From an uncultured Bacteroides sp. (GTDB lineage Bacteria > Bacteroidota > Bacteroidia > Bacteroidales > Bacteroidaceae): 28,039 nucleotides of DNA. The stretch lies in NCBI GenBank assembly GCA_900544675.1, contig UQVZ01000039.1:1-28039 (forward strand). The letters are read 5' to 3'. Shown piece by piece: positions 8,001 to 15,532 of this stretch. The notes below the pieces were generated by a model. It saw nothing but the letters and a program-made list of their open reading frames with translations, was not told where the DNA came from and ran no database searches. The first letter of the stretch is position 1. The number at the start of each line of letters is the position of its first letter. The translations under genes were made by a program, and so were the position numbers.

Positions 8001-8906
8001 TTAATCCAAGTTTTCCTGTCCGGTCCGGTTTACTTCGTCAATCACCTTCAGCAAGTATTGTCCATAGGGATTTTTCAGCATCGGCTGGGCAAGCTGGCGC
8101 ATCTTTTCCGCGTCAATCCATCCTTGGCGGTAGGCTATGCCTTCCAGGCAAGCCACTTTCAACCCTTGGCGTTTTTCGATGACCTCAATATAAGTCGAAG
8201 CTTCGGCAAGTGAGTCGTGCGTACCTGTATCCAGCCAGGCGAATCCACGTCCTAATGTTTGCACTTTCAGCTCTCCGGCACGGAGGAACAGTTGGTTTAC
8301 CGTTGTGATTTCCAGTTCTCCGCGTGCCGACGGCTTGATGTGCTTAGCGATATCTACTACCTTGTTCGGGTAGAAATAAAGTCCTGTTACCGCATAGTTC
8401 GATTTGGGATGTTCGGGTTTTTCTTCGATGCTCAGGCAATTTCCTTCTTTATCAAATTCCGCCACTCCATACCGTTCGGGGTCGCTCACCCAATAGCCGA
8501 ATACTGTAGCCTTACCTTCTTCTTTGGCTGTACGCACGGCTTCTTTCAGCATACGGGTAAATCCGTTGCCATGGAAGATGTTGTCGCCCAGCACCAGGCA
8601 GGCACAATCGTCGCCGATAAATTGCTCTCCGATAATGAAAGCTTGTGCCAGTCCGTCGGGAGAAGGTTGTTCGGCATACTCGAAATGCACGCCGAAATCG
8701 CTTCCATCGCCCAATAATCTGCGGAATCCGGGCAAATCATGAGGGGTAGAGATAATCAATATGTCACGTATGCCGGCAAGCATCAAGGTGGAAATAGGGT
8801 AATATACCATCGGCTTGTCGAATATGGGCAACAGTTGTTTCGAAACTCCCTTGGTGATGGGGTAGAGGCGTGTGCCCGATCCGCCGGCTAAAACGATACC
8901 TTTCAT
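8001..8906 (-). CDS. rfbA: Glucose-1-phosphate thymidylyltransferase
   Basis: Makes dTDP-glucose from glucose-1-phosphate and dTTP, the first step of dTDP-L-rhamnose synthesis for surface polysaccharides. The 301-residue protein begins with the nucleotidyltransferase signature LAGGSGTRLYPIT (6-18), followed by SKQLLPIFDKPMVYYPIS and the metal-binding LVLGDNIFHG. Further family motifs are VFGYWVSDPERYGV, EEKPEHPKSNYAVTGLYFY and RGFAWLDTGTHDSL. It has its own promoter and precedes rfbC. The other two pathway genes, rfbB and rfbD, are not in this window. Confidence 0.97.
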   Translation of the reverse strand: MKGIVLAGGSGTRLYPITKGVSKQLLPIFDKPMVYYPISTLMLAGIRDILIISTPHDLPGFRRLLGDGSDFGVHFEYAEQPSPDGLAQAFIIGEQFIGDDCACLVLGDNIFHGNGFTRMLKEAVRTAKEEGKATVFGYWVSDPERYGVAEFDKEGNCLSIEEKPEHPKSNYAVTGLYFYPNKVVDIAKHIKPSARGELEITTVNQLFLRAGELKVQTLGRGFAWLDTGTHDSLAEASTYIEVIEKRQGLKVACLEGIAYRQGWIDAEKMRQLAQPMLKNPYGQYLLKVIDEVNRTGQENLD

Positions 8907-8933
8907 AAAATAAGTGTTGTTGGTTACAGCTCA

Positions 8934-8964
8934 CAAAGTAAGCTTTTTTTTATGTATTGGCAAA
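8934..8964 (-). promoter_or_regulatory. rfbA-rfbC promoter
   Basis: On the minus strand TTTG (8961-8964), a 19-base spacer and TTACTTTG (8934-8941, one mismatch to TAnnTTTG) lie 27 bases upstream of the rfbA start. The spacer is the standard length for Bacteroidetes promoters, so rfbAC can be transcribed independently of the gene upstream. Confidence 0.6.
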
Positions 8965-9015
8965 GTTTTTTAGCTATAACTTGTCGAAGACAAGCTGATA
9001 GGACGGTTGCCGGTT

Positions 9016-9885
9016 TTATAGGGAACTGGCAGCAGAAGGGGAAGTAAGGGGCGTGAAATGGTATTCCGCCAGCTTCTCGATGGGGCTTTGAAGGAATGTC
9101 CCTACAGGTATGCCGCAAGCGTGGGCGGCTTCTTCTATCTCGGTGCGGAAATGCCATGCTACGGAACCCACGAAGGACGCGGGTAATTGTCGGGAATAAA
9201 GCAGGACGTTGCGCCGGAAAAACGCGTCGAAGCAACGGAGTAGGAAGGCGTGCACTTCCGCTTCGTCTTTGTGGCGGTGGATAAAAGGGGCGATGCTTGC
9301 CAGGAAGCGGTTGGCTTGAGGCTGGCGGTACACACGTTCGATGATGCCCGAGGCGTCCATACTCAGTTCCGTCAGTAGGGCATCGCACAAACGGGTGGAA
9401 AGTTGTTTTTTCAAGCAATCTGCTACAAACTGTTTTCCCAGATAGGCTCCACTTCCTTCATCGCCCAAGATATAGCCCAAGGGGGAAATGTTTTCCGCGA
9501 TGCGCTCTCCATCGTACAGACAAGAGTTGGAACCTGTGCCCAGGATGCAGGCAATGCCAGGACGATGCTGGCACAAGGCGCGCGCGGCTCCCAGCAGGTC
9601 GGTTTCTACCGTTATGCGTGCTTGGGGAAAGAAGTGCTGCAAGGCTTCCCGGATAGGTGAGGAAACCGATGGGAGACATCCGGCGCCGTAGAAAAAGATA
9701 TCAGTACATACGCCGGAAACTTGTTGACACCGAGGCACAAGCTGTTCGCCGATAATGTGCCGGATATGTGCTTCTGACTGATGGAACGGATTGATTCCCT
9801 CGGTCTGTATCCGCATGCAGTGAGTACCGACGGTGCCGTAGCACCAGTCGGTTTTCGTAGCTCCGCTGTCAGCTATCAGTATCAT
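9016..9885 (-). CDS. BadF/BadG/BcrA/BcrD-type ATPase, N-acetylglucosamine-kinase-like
   Basis: A 289-residue protein of the actin-like ATPase superfamily. The phosphate-1 loop is ADSGATKTDW at the N-terminus; GTGSNSCLYDG and LGDEGSGAYLGK are the other nucleotide-binding motifs. The fold and motifs match the eukaryotic-type N-acetylglucosamine kinase group within the BadF family, and in Bacteroidetes such proteins are often annotated simply as ATPase. A cytoplasmic amino-sugar kinase is the best guess; substrate specificity cannot be read from sequence. The start at 9885 (MILIADSGATK) is chosen over 9945, which would add 20 residues running into the upstream gene. Only 26 bases separate it from the FKBP gene, so the two are probably cotranscribed. 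Confidence 0.88.
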   Translation of the reverse strand: MILIADSGATKTDWCYGTVGTHCMRIQTEGINPFHQSEAHIRHIIGEQLVPRCQQVSGVCTDIFFYGAGCLPSVSSPIREALQHFFPQARITVETDLLGAARALCQHRPGIACILGTGSNSCLYDGERIAENISPLGYILGDEGSGAYLGKQFVADCLKKQLSTRLCDALLTELSMDASGIIERVYRQPQANRFLASIAPFIHRHKDEAEVHAFLLRCFDAFFRRNVLLYSRQLPASFVGSVAWHFRTEIEEAAHACGIPVGTFLQSPIEKLAEYHFTPLTSPSAASSL

Positions 9886-9911
9886 AAGCAAATCAGGCTT
9901 TAAGGGGCTGA

Positions 9912-10508
9912 TTAATGACAATGTCCGCATCCGCCTCCGCAGCATCCGTCTTCATCGTGATGATGATGACCTTCCTCGCCGCATCCGCCTCCGCAGCCTT
10001 CGCAATGGCCTCCGCATCCGCCGCTCATGGCGTTGACGATTTCTTCGATTTCCTTATTCGTAGCGGGACGCATCTCGATGACTTTGCCTTCGAAAATCAG
10101 GTCTTTCCCCGCGTGTGGGTGATTCAGGTCGACTACCACCTTGTCTTCGGTGATTTCGCCCACATTGGCATAGAAGTTGTGTCCTTCGTGGTCACTCAGC
10201 ATGATGATGTTGCCCGGGTAGATGTTTTCGCTATCGAAATTGCCTTCTGCGTCACAAAACATCGATTTCGGTACTTGGCGCACATTGTCTTCGTCGCGTT
10301 CGCCATAGGCTTCGGCACAAGGGATGGTAAAGCTGAAATCAGCTCCCTTTTCCAGTGCGGTGATTTCCTTTTCAAATCTATCGAGGGTATATCCTACTCC
10401 AGAAATAAACTGGAACGGATGTGCTGCCGGTGCTTCTTCGATGAGTTCTTTTTCTCCGTCGTTCATCGCGTAAAGGCGATAAGATACGGTGATGTACTTG
10501 TTTTCCAT
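9912..10508 (-). CDS. SlyD-type FKBP peptidyl-prolyl isomerase with Cys/His-rich tail
   Basis: A 198-residue FKBP-type prolyl isomerase and chaperone of the SlyD group. Residues 1-70 and about 126-148 form the FKBP domain (VSYRLY, HPFQFISGVGYTLDRFEKEI, FTIPCAEAYGERD, VVVDLNHPHAGKDLIFEGKVIE). The insert-in-flap chaperone domain lies between them (about 71-125). Residues 163-198 are a metal-binding tail with eight Cys and seven His, including an HHHH run and several C-G-G-H-C-type clusters, as in nickel-binding SlyD. No hydrogenase or urease maturation gene is present here. It leads the two-gene unit with the BadF-type ATPase. Confidence 0.93.
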   Translation of the reverse strand: MENKYITVSYRLYAMNDGEKELIEEAPAAHPFQFISGVGYTLDRFEKEITALEKGADFSFTIPCAEAYGERDEDNVRQVPKSMFCDAEGNFDSENIYPGNIIMLSDHEGHNFYANVGEITEDKVVVDLNHPHAGKDLIFEGKVIEMRPATNKEIEEIVNAMSGGCGGHCEGCGGGCGEEGHHHHDEDGCCGGGCGHCH

Positions 10509-10550
10509 TCTTTAATGATATAAAAAGTGATACAATGTTTATTTGCGGTG

Positions 10551-10558
10551 CAAATTTA
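10551..10558 (-). promoter_or_regulatory. -7 box upstream of the SlyD-type gene
   Basis: On the minus strand this octamer reads TAAATTTG, an exact TAnnTTTG match, 42 bases upstream of the start codon. No clear TTTG was found at the expected -33 distance, so the assignment is tentative. Confidence 0.4.
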
Positions 10559-10605
10559 GGTATAAATCTCGATAAAAGCGAATAATTAAATGAAGAACGA
10601 ATAAT

Positions 10606-10704
10606 TAAATGAAGAATGAAGAACGAAGAATGAAGATTCAGTTGTTTTTTTAACGACGTAGATTAGCGCGGATTCTTCATTCTTCACTCTTCATTCTTCA
10701 TTTA
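10606..10704. repeat. 30-bp near-perfect inverted repeat of 'gaagaatgaagaa' type
   Basis: The 30 bases at 10606-10635 match the reverse complement of 10675-10704 at 28 positions. The arms consist of repeats of GAAGAATGAAGAA. The same motif appears at 10590-10605, 25119-25153, 27086-27111 and, inverted, at 27400-27431, so it is a dispersed intergenic family. The loop includes a variant of the 'agattaacacggat' motif. Confidence 0.82.
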
Positions 10705-10769
10705 AATAACATTTTCACTACGGTTATTTCTGTACAGATGCCCTTGCTTCTTCGTTTATATGCAGATAT

Positions 10770-10937
10770 ATGCGTAAGCGATGCAAGCTAGGTGTACAGG
10801 CAAAGGAAGATAGTTTCGCCGCGCTGCGCACATAGTATGCCGGGAATCCGGAGCAAGGATATGTGGATTACGCCCATGTGAAAACACGACATTTCAGGCG
10901 GAAACAGCATGGAAGTTGGTTGAATAATAGGGGATAA
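10770..10937 (+). pseudogene. Possible small ORF interrupted by one in-frame TAG
   Basis: From the ATG at 10770 there are 21 codons (starting MRKRCKLGVQAKEDSFAALRT), then TAG at 10833-10835, then 33 further open codons (YAGNPEQGYVDYAHVK onward) to TAA at 10935. Read through, this would be a 55-residue basic peptide with balanced composition, and a single C-to-T change from CAG would create the stop. No promoter or ribosome site was recognised. It lies between the divergent SlyD-type gene and the ilv promoter. It may be a decayed small gene, a conserved non-coding element, or chance. Confidence 0.25.
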
Positions 10938-10991
10938 CGGGTGAGTAATCTTACTAATGATAATTTTTTATGAGAAAAAACTTTCATTTTA

Positions 10992-11022
10992 TTTGTTTAT
11001 TCGGGAAAACCCTTTACCTTTG
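10992..11022 (+). promoter_or_regulatory. Promoter of the ilv operon
   Basis: TTTG at 10992-10995, a 19-base spacer and TACCTTTG at 11015-11022 match the Bacteroidetes promoter consensus exactly. Transcription would begin near 11028-11030, leaving about 200 bases of leader before ilvD. That leader contains the leader-peptide ORF and the terminator described below. Confidence 0.75.
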
Positions 11023-11046
11023 CAACCGTAAAACGAAATAAAGCGA

Positions 11047-11142
11047 ATGAATATGGCAACAGATATACGAATTAACTTGGCAGTCCTGCATTTGATTCAC
11101 GTCGTGGTGGTACCAGGAGGTGAGGAAGGTTCGTGTATGTAG
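11047..11142 (+). CDS. ilv operon leader peptide (attenuator peptide)
   Basis: A 31-codon ORF begins at ATG 11047 (or ATG 11053), about 18 bases after the predicted transcription start. Residues 7-22 contain eleven Ile, Leu or Val codons, ending in four consecutive valines followed by Pro-Gly-Gly. Such enrichment in exactly the products of the downstream pathway is the hallmark of ribosome-mediated attenuation, as in the Escherichia coli ilv leaders. The stop at 11140 lies just before the terminator hairpin. No protein family is implied: its translation, not its product, would be the signal for the ilv genes. Confidence 0.78.
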   Translation: MNMATDIRINLAVLHLIHVVVVPGGEEGSCM

Positions 11143-11178
11143 TTGTATGTGGATATACGTAAGAAAGCCTTTCTCACC
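11119..11178 (+). promoter_or_regulatory. Antiterminator helix of the ilv attenuator
   Basis: Bases 11119-11131, inside the last codons of the leader peptide, pair with 11166-11178 over 13 positions including two G-U pairs. The 3' arm is the same segment that forms the left arm of the terminator, so the two structures exclude each other. A ribosome stalled at the upstream Ile/Leu codons leaves the 5' arm free and favours antitermination. A ribosome that reaches the stop at 11140 covers the 5' arm and allows termination. I did not find an obvious protector hairpin pairing upstream with the 5' arm. Confidence 0.6.
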
Positions 11179-11199
11179 AAAAGTTGAGAGAGGCTTTTT
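11164..11199 (+). terminator. Intrinsic terminator of the ilv attenuator
   Basis: AAAGCCTTTCTCA (11164-11176) pairs with TGAGAGAGGCTTT (11185-11197) in a 13-bp stem with one G-U pair and an 8-base loop. It ends in a T-run at 11195-11199. It lies after the leader peptide stop and 30 bases before the ilvD start, where it would cut off transcription when branched-chain amino acids are plentiful. Confidence 0.85.
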
Positions 11200-11228
11200 A
11201 CTTAATGACTAAAAGGAGAACGCATAGT

Positions 11229-13028
11229 ATGAAACATCAGTTACGTAGTTCGATGAGTACCGAAGGACGGCGCATGGCAGGAGCCCGTGCGCTATGGGTG
11301 GCCAACGGGATGAAGAAAGAAATGATGGGTAAACCGATTATTGCAGTGGTCAATTCGTTTACCCAGTTTGTGCCGGGGCATACCCATTTGCACGAAATCG
11401 GTCAGTTGGTGAAAGCCGAAATAGAACGGCAGGGATGCTTTGCCGCCGAATTTAATACCATAGCCATTGATGACGGTATCGCCATGGGGCACGACGGGAT
11501 GCTGTATTCACTGCCTTCGCGCGATATCATCGCCGACAGCATCGAATACATGGTCAACGCGCACAAGGTGGACGCGATGGTGTGCATCTCCAATTGTGAC
11601 AAGATTACGCCGGGTATGCTGATGGCGGCTATGCGGCTCAATATCCCGACGGTTTTTGTATCGGGTGGTCCGATGGAAGCAGGCGAATGGGGCGGGATGC
11701 ATCTCGACCTGATTGACGCGATGATTAAATCGGCGGATACAAGCGTGAGCGATGCCGATGTGGCAGAGATTGAACGCCATGCCTGCCCGGGATGCGGATG
11801 CTGTTCGGGTATGTTTACCGCCAACTCGATGAACTGCCTGAACGAGGCTATCGGACTGGCTTTGCCGGGCAACGGCACGATATTGGCTACCCACGTCAAC
11901 CGGCGGATTCTTTTCGAAGATGCGGCAAGGCTGATTGTGGAGAACGCCTATAAATATTACCGCGACGGCGACGAGAGCGTATTGCCACGGAGCATCGCCA
12001 CGCGGGAAGCTTTTCTCAATGCGATGACACTCGACATCGCGATGGGAGGCTCTACCAATACGGTGCTTCACTTGCTGGCGATAGCGCACGAGGCTGAAGT
12101 GGATTTCTGCATGGACGATATCGACCGGCTTTCACGCCGGGTGCCCTGCCTCTGCAAGGTGGCTCCCAATACGCAGAAATACCATATCCAGGACGTGAAC
12201 CGTGCGGGAGGAATCCTCAACATCTTGGGCGAACTGGCTAAAGGAGGCTTGCTGGATACTTCGGTACGCCGGGTAGACGGAAGCACCTTGGCGGAAGCCA
12301 TTGCTCATTATAATATAAATGTACCCGAACCCGACGCGGAAGCGTTGCGCATTTACCGTAGTGCGCCGGGTGGTAAGTTCTGTATCATGCTGGGTGCGCA
12401 GGACGCGATGTATGATACGCTGGATACCGACCGTGCCGAGGGATGCATCCGCGACCTGCAACACGCTTATTCGAAAGACGGAGGTCTGGCTGTATTAAAA
12501 GGAAACATAGCACAGGATGGCTGTGTGGTGAAAACGGCAGGAGTGGACGAAAGCATCTGGAAGTTTTCCGGCCCGGCTAAAGTGTTCGATTCGCAGGAAG
12601 CGGCTTGCGAAGGCATTTTGGGTGGAAAGGTGGTGAGCGGCGATGTAGTGGTCATCACCCACGAAGGCCCCAAGGGCGGTCCGGGCATGCAGGAGATGCT
12701 TTATCCTACTTCGTACATCAAGTCGAAACACCTGGGCAAGGAATGTGCTCTGATAACCGACGGACGCTTTAGCGGAGGTACATCGGGCTTGAGTATCGGG
12801 CATATTTCGCCGGAGGCAGCCGCCGGAGGAAACATCGGCAAGATAGTGGACGGCGACATCATCGAAATAGATATTCCGAACCGTACAATCAATGTCAAGT
12901 TGAGCGATGAGGAACTGGCTGCCCGTCCGATGGCTCCTGTGACGCGCGACCGCCAAGTATCGAAGGCCTTGAAGGCTTATGCGGCGATGGTGAGTTCGGC
13001 AGATAAAGGGGGAGTGAGAATCATTTGA
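11229..13028 (+). CDS. ilvD: Dihydroxy-acid dehydratase
   Basis: Dehydrates 2,3-dihydroxy-isovalerate and -methylvalerate to the keto acids that precede valine, leucine and isoleucine. The 599-residue protein closely follows the Escherichia coli IlvD pattern: GRRMAGARALWVANGM, NSFTQFVPGHTHLHEIG, AIDDGIAMGHDGMLYSLPSRD, the Fe-S ligand motifs SNCDKITPGM and CPGCGCCSGMFTANSMNCL, MGGSTNTVLHLLA, GPKGGPGMQEM and GRFSGGTSGLSIGH. The ATG at 11229 is chosen because AAGGAG at 11213-11218 sits ten bases upstream and the family normally starts with this MKxQLRSS-like sequence. In-frame ATGs at 11184 and 11205 lie in or next to the terminator hairpin. Confidence 0.97.
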   Translation: MKHQLRSSMSTEGRRMAGARALWVANGMKKEMMGKPIIAVVNSFTQFVPGHTHLHEIGQLVKAEIERQGCFAAEFNTIAIDDGIAMGHDGMLYSLPSRDIIADSIEYMVNAHKVDAMVCISNCDKITPGMLMAAMRLNIPTVFVSGGPMEAGEWGGMHLDLIDAMIKSADTSVSDADVAEIERHACPGCGCCSGMFTANSMNCLNEAIGLALPGNGTILATHVNRRILFEDAARLIVENAYKYYRDGDESVLPRSIATREAFLNAMTLDIAMGGSTNTVLHLLAIAHEAEVDFCMDDIDRLSRRVPCLCKVAPNTQKYHIQDVNRAGGILNILGELAKGGLLDTSVRRVDGSTLAEAIAHYNINVPEPDAEALRIYRSAPGGKFCIMLGAQDAMYDTLDTDRAEGCIRDLQHAYSKDGGLAVLKGNIAQDGCVVKTAGVDESIWKFSGPAKVFDSQEAACEGILGGKVVSGDVVVITHEGPKGGPGMQEMLYPTSYIKSKHLGKECALITDGRFSGGTSGLSIGHISPEAAAGGNIGKIVDGDIIEIDIPNRTINVKLSDEELAARPMAPVTRDRQVSKALKAYAAMVSSADKGGVRII

Positions 13029-13118
13029 GTTTGTAAGTTTATGAGTTTGTAAGTTCTTAAGTTCTTGAGTTTTTAGGTTCTTAAGTTTATAAGTTCTTAA
13101 GTTTTTAAGATAATATAT
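13029..13118. repeat. Degenerate A/T-rich direct repeats between ilvD and ilvB
   Basis: The gap consists almost entirely of variants of 'gagtttgtaagttctt' and 'aagttcttaagttttt'. It resembles the reverse complement of the 'aactcaaaaacttaaaa' tails that precede the NusG-like gene at 25580 and the export gene at 27543. No promoter or terminator is evident, so the genes on each side are probably cotranscribed. Confidence 0.7.
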
Positions 13119-14822
13119 ATGGATAAAAAAAAGATAACAGGCTCGGAGGCATTGATGCGATCGCTGGAGTATGAAGGAGTGAAAACGCTCTTCGGCTATC
13201 CCGGCGGTGCCATTATGCCGGTATTCGATGCATTATACGACCATCGCGATAAGTTGAACCATATCCTTGTGCGTCACGAACAGGGAGCTATCCATGCCGC
13301 GCAAGGCTTTGCCCGGGTTTCGGGTGAGGTAGGCGTATGTCTGGTGACAAGCGGTCCCGGCGCTACGAATACCATTACGGGTGTGGCGGATGCGATGATA
13401 GACAGTACACCCGTTGTGGTGATAGCCGGACAGGTAGGGGCTTCTTTGCTGGGAACAGACGCGTTTCAGGAAGTGGACCTGGTAGGCGTGACTCAGCCTA
13501 TCTCAAAATGGAGTTACCAGATACGGCGTGCGGAAGACGTAGCATGGGCGGTATCGCGTGCTTTTTATATAGCCCGTAGCGGACGTCCCGGACCGGTGGT
13601 GCTCGACTTTGCCAAGAATGCCCAGACGGACAAGACCGAATATGAACCGGTGGATGTCGATTTTATCCGGAGTTATGACCCCGACCCGGAAACAGACCCG
13701 AAGATGGTGGCAGAGGCGGTTAAGCTCATCAACGAAGCCGAACGCCCGTTGTTGCTGGTAGGGCAGGGTGTCGAGTTGGGAAATGCACAGGAAGAGCTGA
13801 AGGCTTTTATCGAAAAGGCGGACATCCCCTGCGGATGTACGTTGCTGGGGCTTTCGGCTTTGCCTTCCAACCATCGGTTGAATAAAGGCATGCTGGGTAT
13901 GCATGGCAACCTGGCTCCCAATGTCAAGACCAACGAGTGCGACGTGCTGATTGCGGTGGGCATGCGTTTCGACGACCGTGTGACTGGCAAGCTGGAAACC
14001 TACGCCCGTCAGGCCAAGGTCATCCACTTGGATGTAGACCCTTCGGAGATTAACAAGAATGTGCCGGTAGATGTTCCTGTCCTCGGCAATTGCAAGCGTA
14101 CCTTGCCGTTGCTTACCGAGCTGATTCAAAGCCACAAGCATACGGAATGGATAGAGAGTTTCCGCCCGTACGACGAGAAAGAGTTCGAGTGTGTCATACG
14201 TCCCGAAGTCTTCCCCGAAAGCGGTCCGTTGAATATGGGTGAGATTGTTCATGCCGTTAGCGAGGCAACTCGCCACGAAGCTATTCTGGTGACGGATGTA
14301 GGGCAGAATCAGATGATGGCTTGCCGGTATTTCAAGTTCGACAAGAATCGGAGTTTGGTTACCTCGGGTGGAATGGGCACGATGGGCTTCAGCCTTCCGG
14401 CAGCTATCGGAGCCACGTTCGGATGTCCCGACCGCACGGTGTGTGCCTTTATGGGAGACGGCGGCTTGCAGATGACCATGCAAGAACTGGGAACAGTGAT
14501 GGAACAACAGGCACCGGTCAAGCTTATTTTGCTGAACAATAATTACCTGGGCAATGTGCGCCAGTGGCAAGCGATGTTTTTCAACAAGCGTTACTCGTTT
14601 ACGCCGATGATGAACCCCGACTATATGCAGATAGCCGCCGCATACGGCATTGCAGGGCGACGGATTATGGACCGTGCCGAGCTGGAGGACGGCATCCGCG
14701 AGATGCTGGATGCCGACGGGCCATTCCTGCTTGAAGTGTGTGTGATAGAAGAGGGCAACGTCCTCCCGATGACTCCTCCGGGTTATTCGGTAAATCACAT
14801 GTTGCTTGATTTGGATTGTTGA
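13119..14822 (+). CDS. ilvB: Acetolactate synthase large (catalytic) subunit
   Basis: Thiamine-diphosphate enzyme that condenses pyruvate with pyruvate or 2-ketobutyrate in the first common step of branched-chain amino acid synthesis. The 567-residue length is typical. Visible motifs are FGYPGGAIMPVFDAL, catalytic Glu54 in HILVRHEQGAIHAAQG, TSGPGATNTITG, the FAD/central-domain stretch LLGLSALPSNHRLNKGMLGMHG, and the TPP/Mg site GDGGLQMTMQELGTV through LLNNN (about 446-475). The regulatory subunit gene ilvN lies 131 bases downstream, across a repeat element. Confidence 0.97.
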   Translation: MDKKKITGSEALMRSLEYEGVKTLFGYPGGAIMPVFDALYDHRDKLNHILVRHEQGAIHAAQGFARVSGEVGVCLVTSGPGATNTITGVADAMIDSTPVVVIAGQVGASLLGTDAFQEVDLVGVTQPISKWSYQIRRAEDVAWAVSRAFYIARSGRPGPVVLDFAKNAQTDKTEYEPVDVDFIRSYDPDPETDPKMVAEAVKLINEAERPLLLVGQGVELGNAQEELKAFIEKADIPCGCTLLGLSALPSNHRLNKGMLGMHGNLAPNVKTNECDVLIAVGMRFDDRVTGKLETYARQAKVIHLDVDPSEINKNVPVDVPVLGNCKRTLPLLTELIQSHKHTEWIESFRPYDEKEFECVIRPEVFPESGPLNMGEIVHAVSEATRHEAILVTDVGQNQMMACRYFKFDKNRSLVTSGGMGTMGFSLPAAIGATFGCPDRTVCAFMGDGGLQMTMQELGTVMEQQAPVKLILLNNNYLGNVRQWQAMFFNKRYSFTPMMNPDYMQIAAAYGIAGRRIMDRAELEDGIREMLDADGPFLLEVCVIEEGNVLPMTPPGYSVNHMLLDLDC

Positions 14823-14827
14823 ATAAT

Positions 14828-14940
14828 CAGGTGACAAGGTTTCAGTTGACGAGTTGACAAGGTTTTAGAAAGCTTGACCAATGAAATTAACGAAACTATT
14901 CAGAGCCTTGTCAACTTGTCACCTGATACCTTGTTAACTA
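14828..14940. repeat. 'ttgacaagg' inverted-repeat element upstream of ilvN
   Basis: CAGGTGACAAG at 14828-14838 pairs with CTTGTCACCTG at 14915-14925, and AGTTGACAAGG at 14852-14862 pairs with CCTTGTCAACT at 14906-14916. The right side continues with 'ataccttgttaacta' and an A-rich tail leading to the ilvN start at 14954. Closely related right-hand elements precede the starts of the NusG-like gene at 25580 and the export gene at 27543. Confidence 0.8.
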
Positions 14941-14953
14941 AAAATAAAAACAA

Positions 14954-15514
14954 ATGGATAATACGAAGACATTATATACAATTATCGTTCACTCCGAGAA
15001 CATCGCCGGTCTGCTGAATCAGGTGACGGCCGTGTTTACCCGCCGGCAGATTAACATCGAGAGTCTGAACGTTTCGGCTTCTTCTATTAAAGGAGTGCAC
15101 AAATATACGATAACCTGCTGGACCACTCCCGATATTATCGAGAAAGTGGTGCGTCAGATTGAGAAGAAAATCGATGTCATACAGGCGCATTATTTCACCG
15201 AGAAGGAAATCTTCCAGCGTGAAGTGGCGATGTACAAGGTCTCTACACCCGAGTTTCAGTCGAATCCCGAAGCTTCGAAGGTGGTACGCCGGGCAAGTGC
15301 GCACATTGTAGAAGTGAATCCTACATTCTGTATCGTGGAATTGACCGGCATGAGCGCGGAGATAACCGACCTTTACCAGAAGCTGAAAGATTTGAATTGT
15401 GTGCTTCAGTTTGTCCGTTCGGGACGGATAGCTGTCTCTACCAGTTGCTTCGAGCGGGTCAATGAATACCTGGCTCACCGCGAAGAGCGTTACTTGAAAG
15501 AGAAAAACGTTTGA
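14954..15514 (+). CDS. ilvN: Acetolactate synthase small (regulatory) subunit
   Basis: Regulatory partner of IlvB that confers stability and feedback control by branched-chain amino acids. The 186-residue protein has an N-terminal ACT domain (about residues 6-80: YTIIVHSENIAGLLNQVTAVFTRRQINIESLNVS) and a second ACT-like/C-terminal domain (about 85-170: EVAMYKVSTPEF, VEVNPTFCIVELTGMSAEI, LQFVRSGRIAVS). Length and motifs match the IlvN/IlvH family. The start is the only in-frame ATG before the ACT domain. The thioesterase gene begins 18 bases after its stop. Confidence 0.95.
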   Translation: MDNTKTLYTIIVHSENIAGLLNQVTAVFTRRQINIESLNVSASSIKGVHKYTITCWTTPDIIEKVVRQIEKKIDVIQAHYFTEKEIFQREVAMYKVSTPEFQSNPEASKVVRRASAHIVEVNPTFCIVELTGMSAEITDLYQKLKDLNCVLQFVRSGRIAVSTSCFERVNEYLAHREERYLKEKNV

Positions 15515-15532
15515 TTTTATAGAACAGAAATT

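Noticed and set aside
8980..8994. Terminator after the BadF-type ATPase gene
   Set aside because: A CTTGTC/GACAAG hairpin exists, but on the minus strand it is followed by an A-run rather than a T-run.
10705..10990. Riboswitch ahead of the ilv operon
   Set aside because: The segment lies upstream of the mapped promoter pattern at 10992-11022, so it would not be in the ilv transcript, and I recognise no riboswitch motif in it.
13503..14837. 444-codon ORF on the minus strand
   Set aside because: Antisense shadow of ilvB, with the same composition signs and no recognisable motif.
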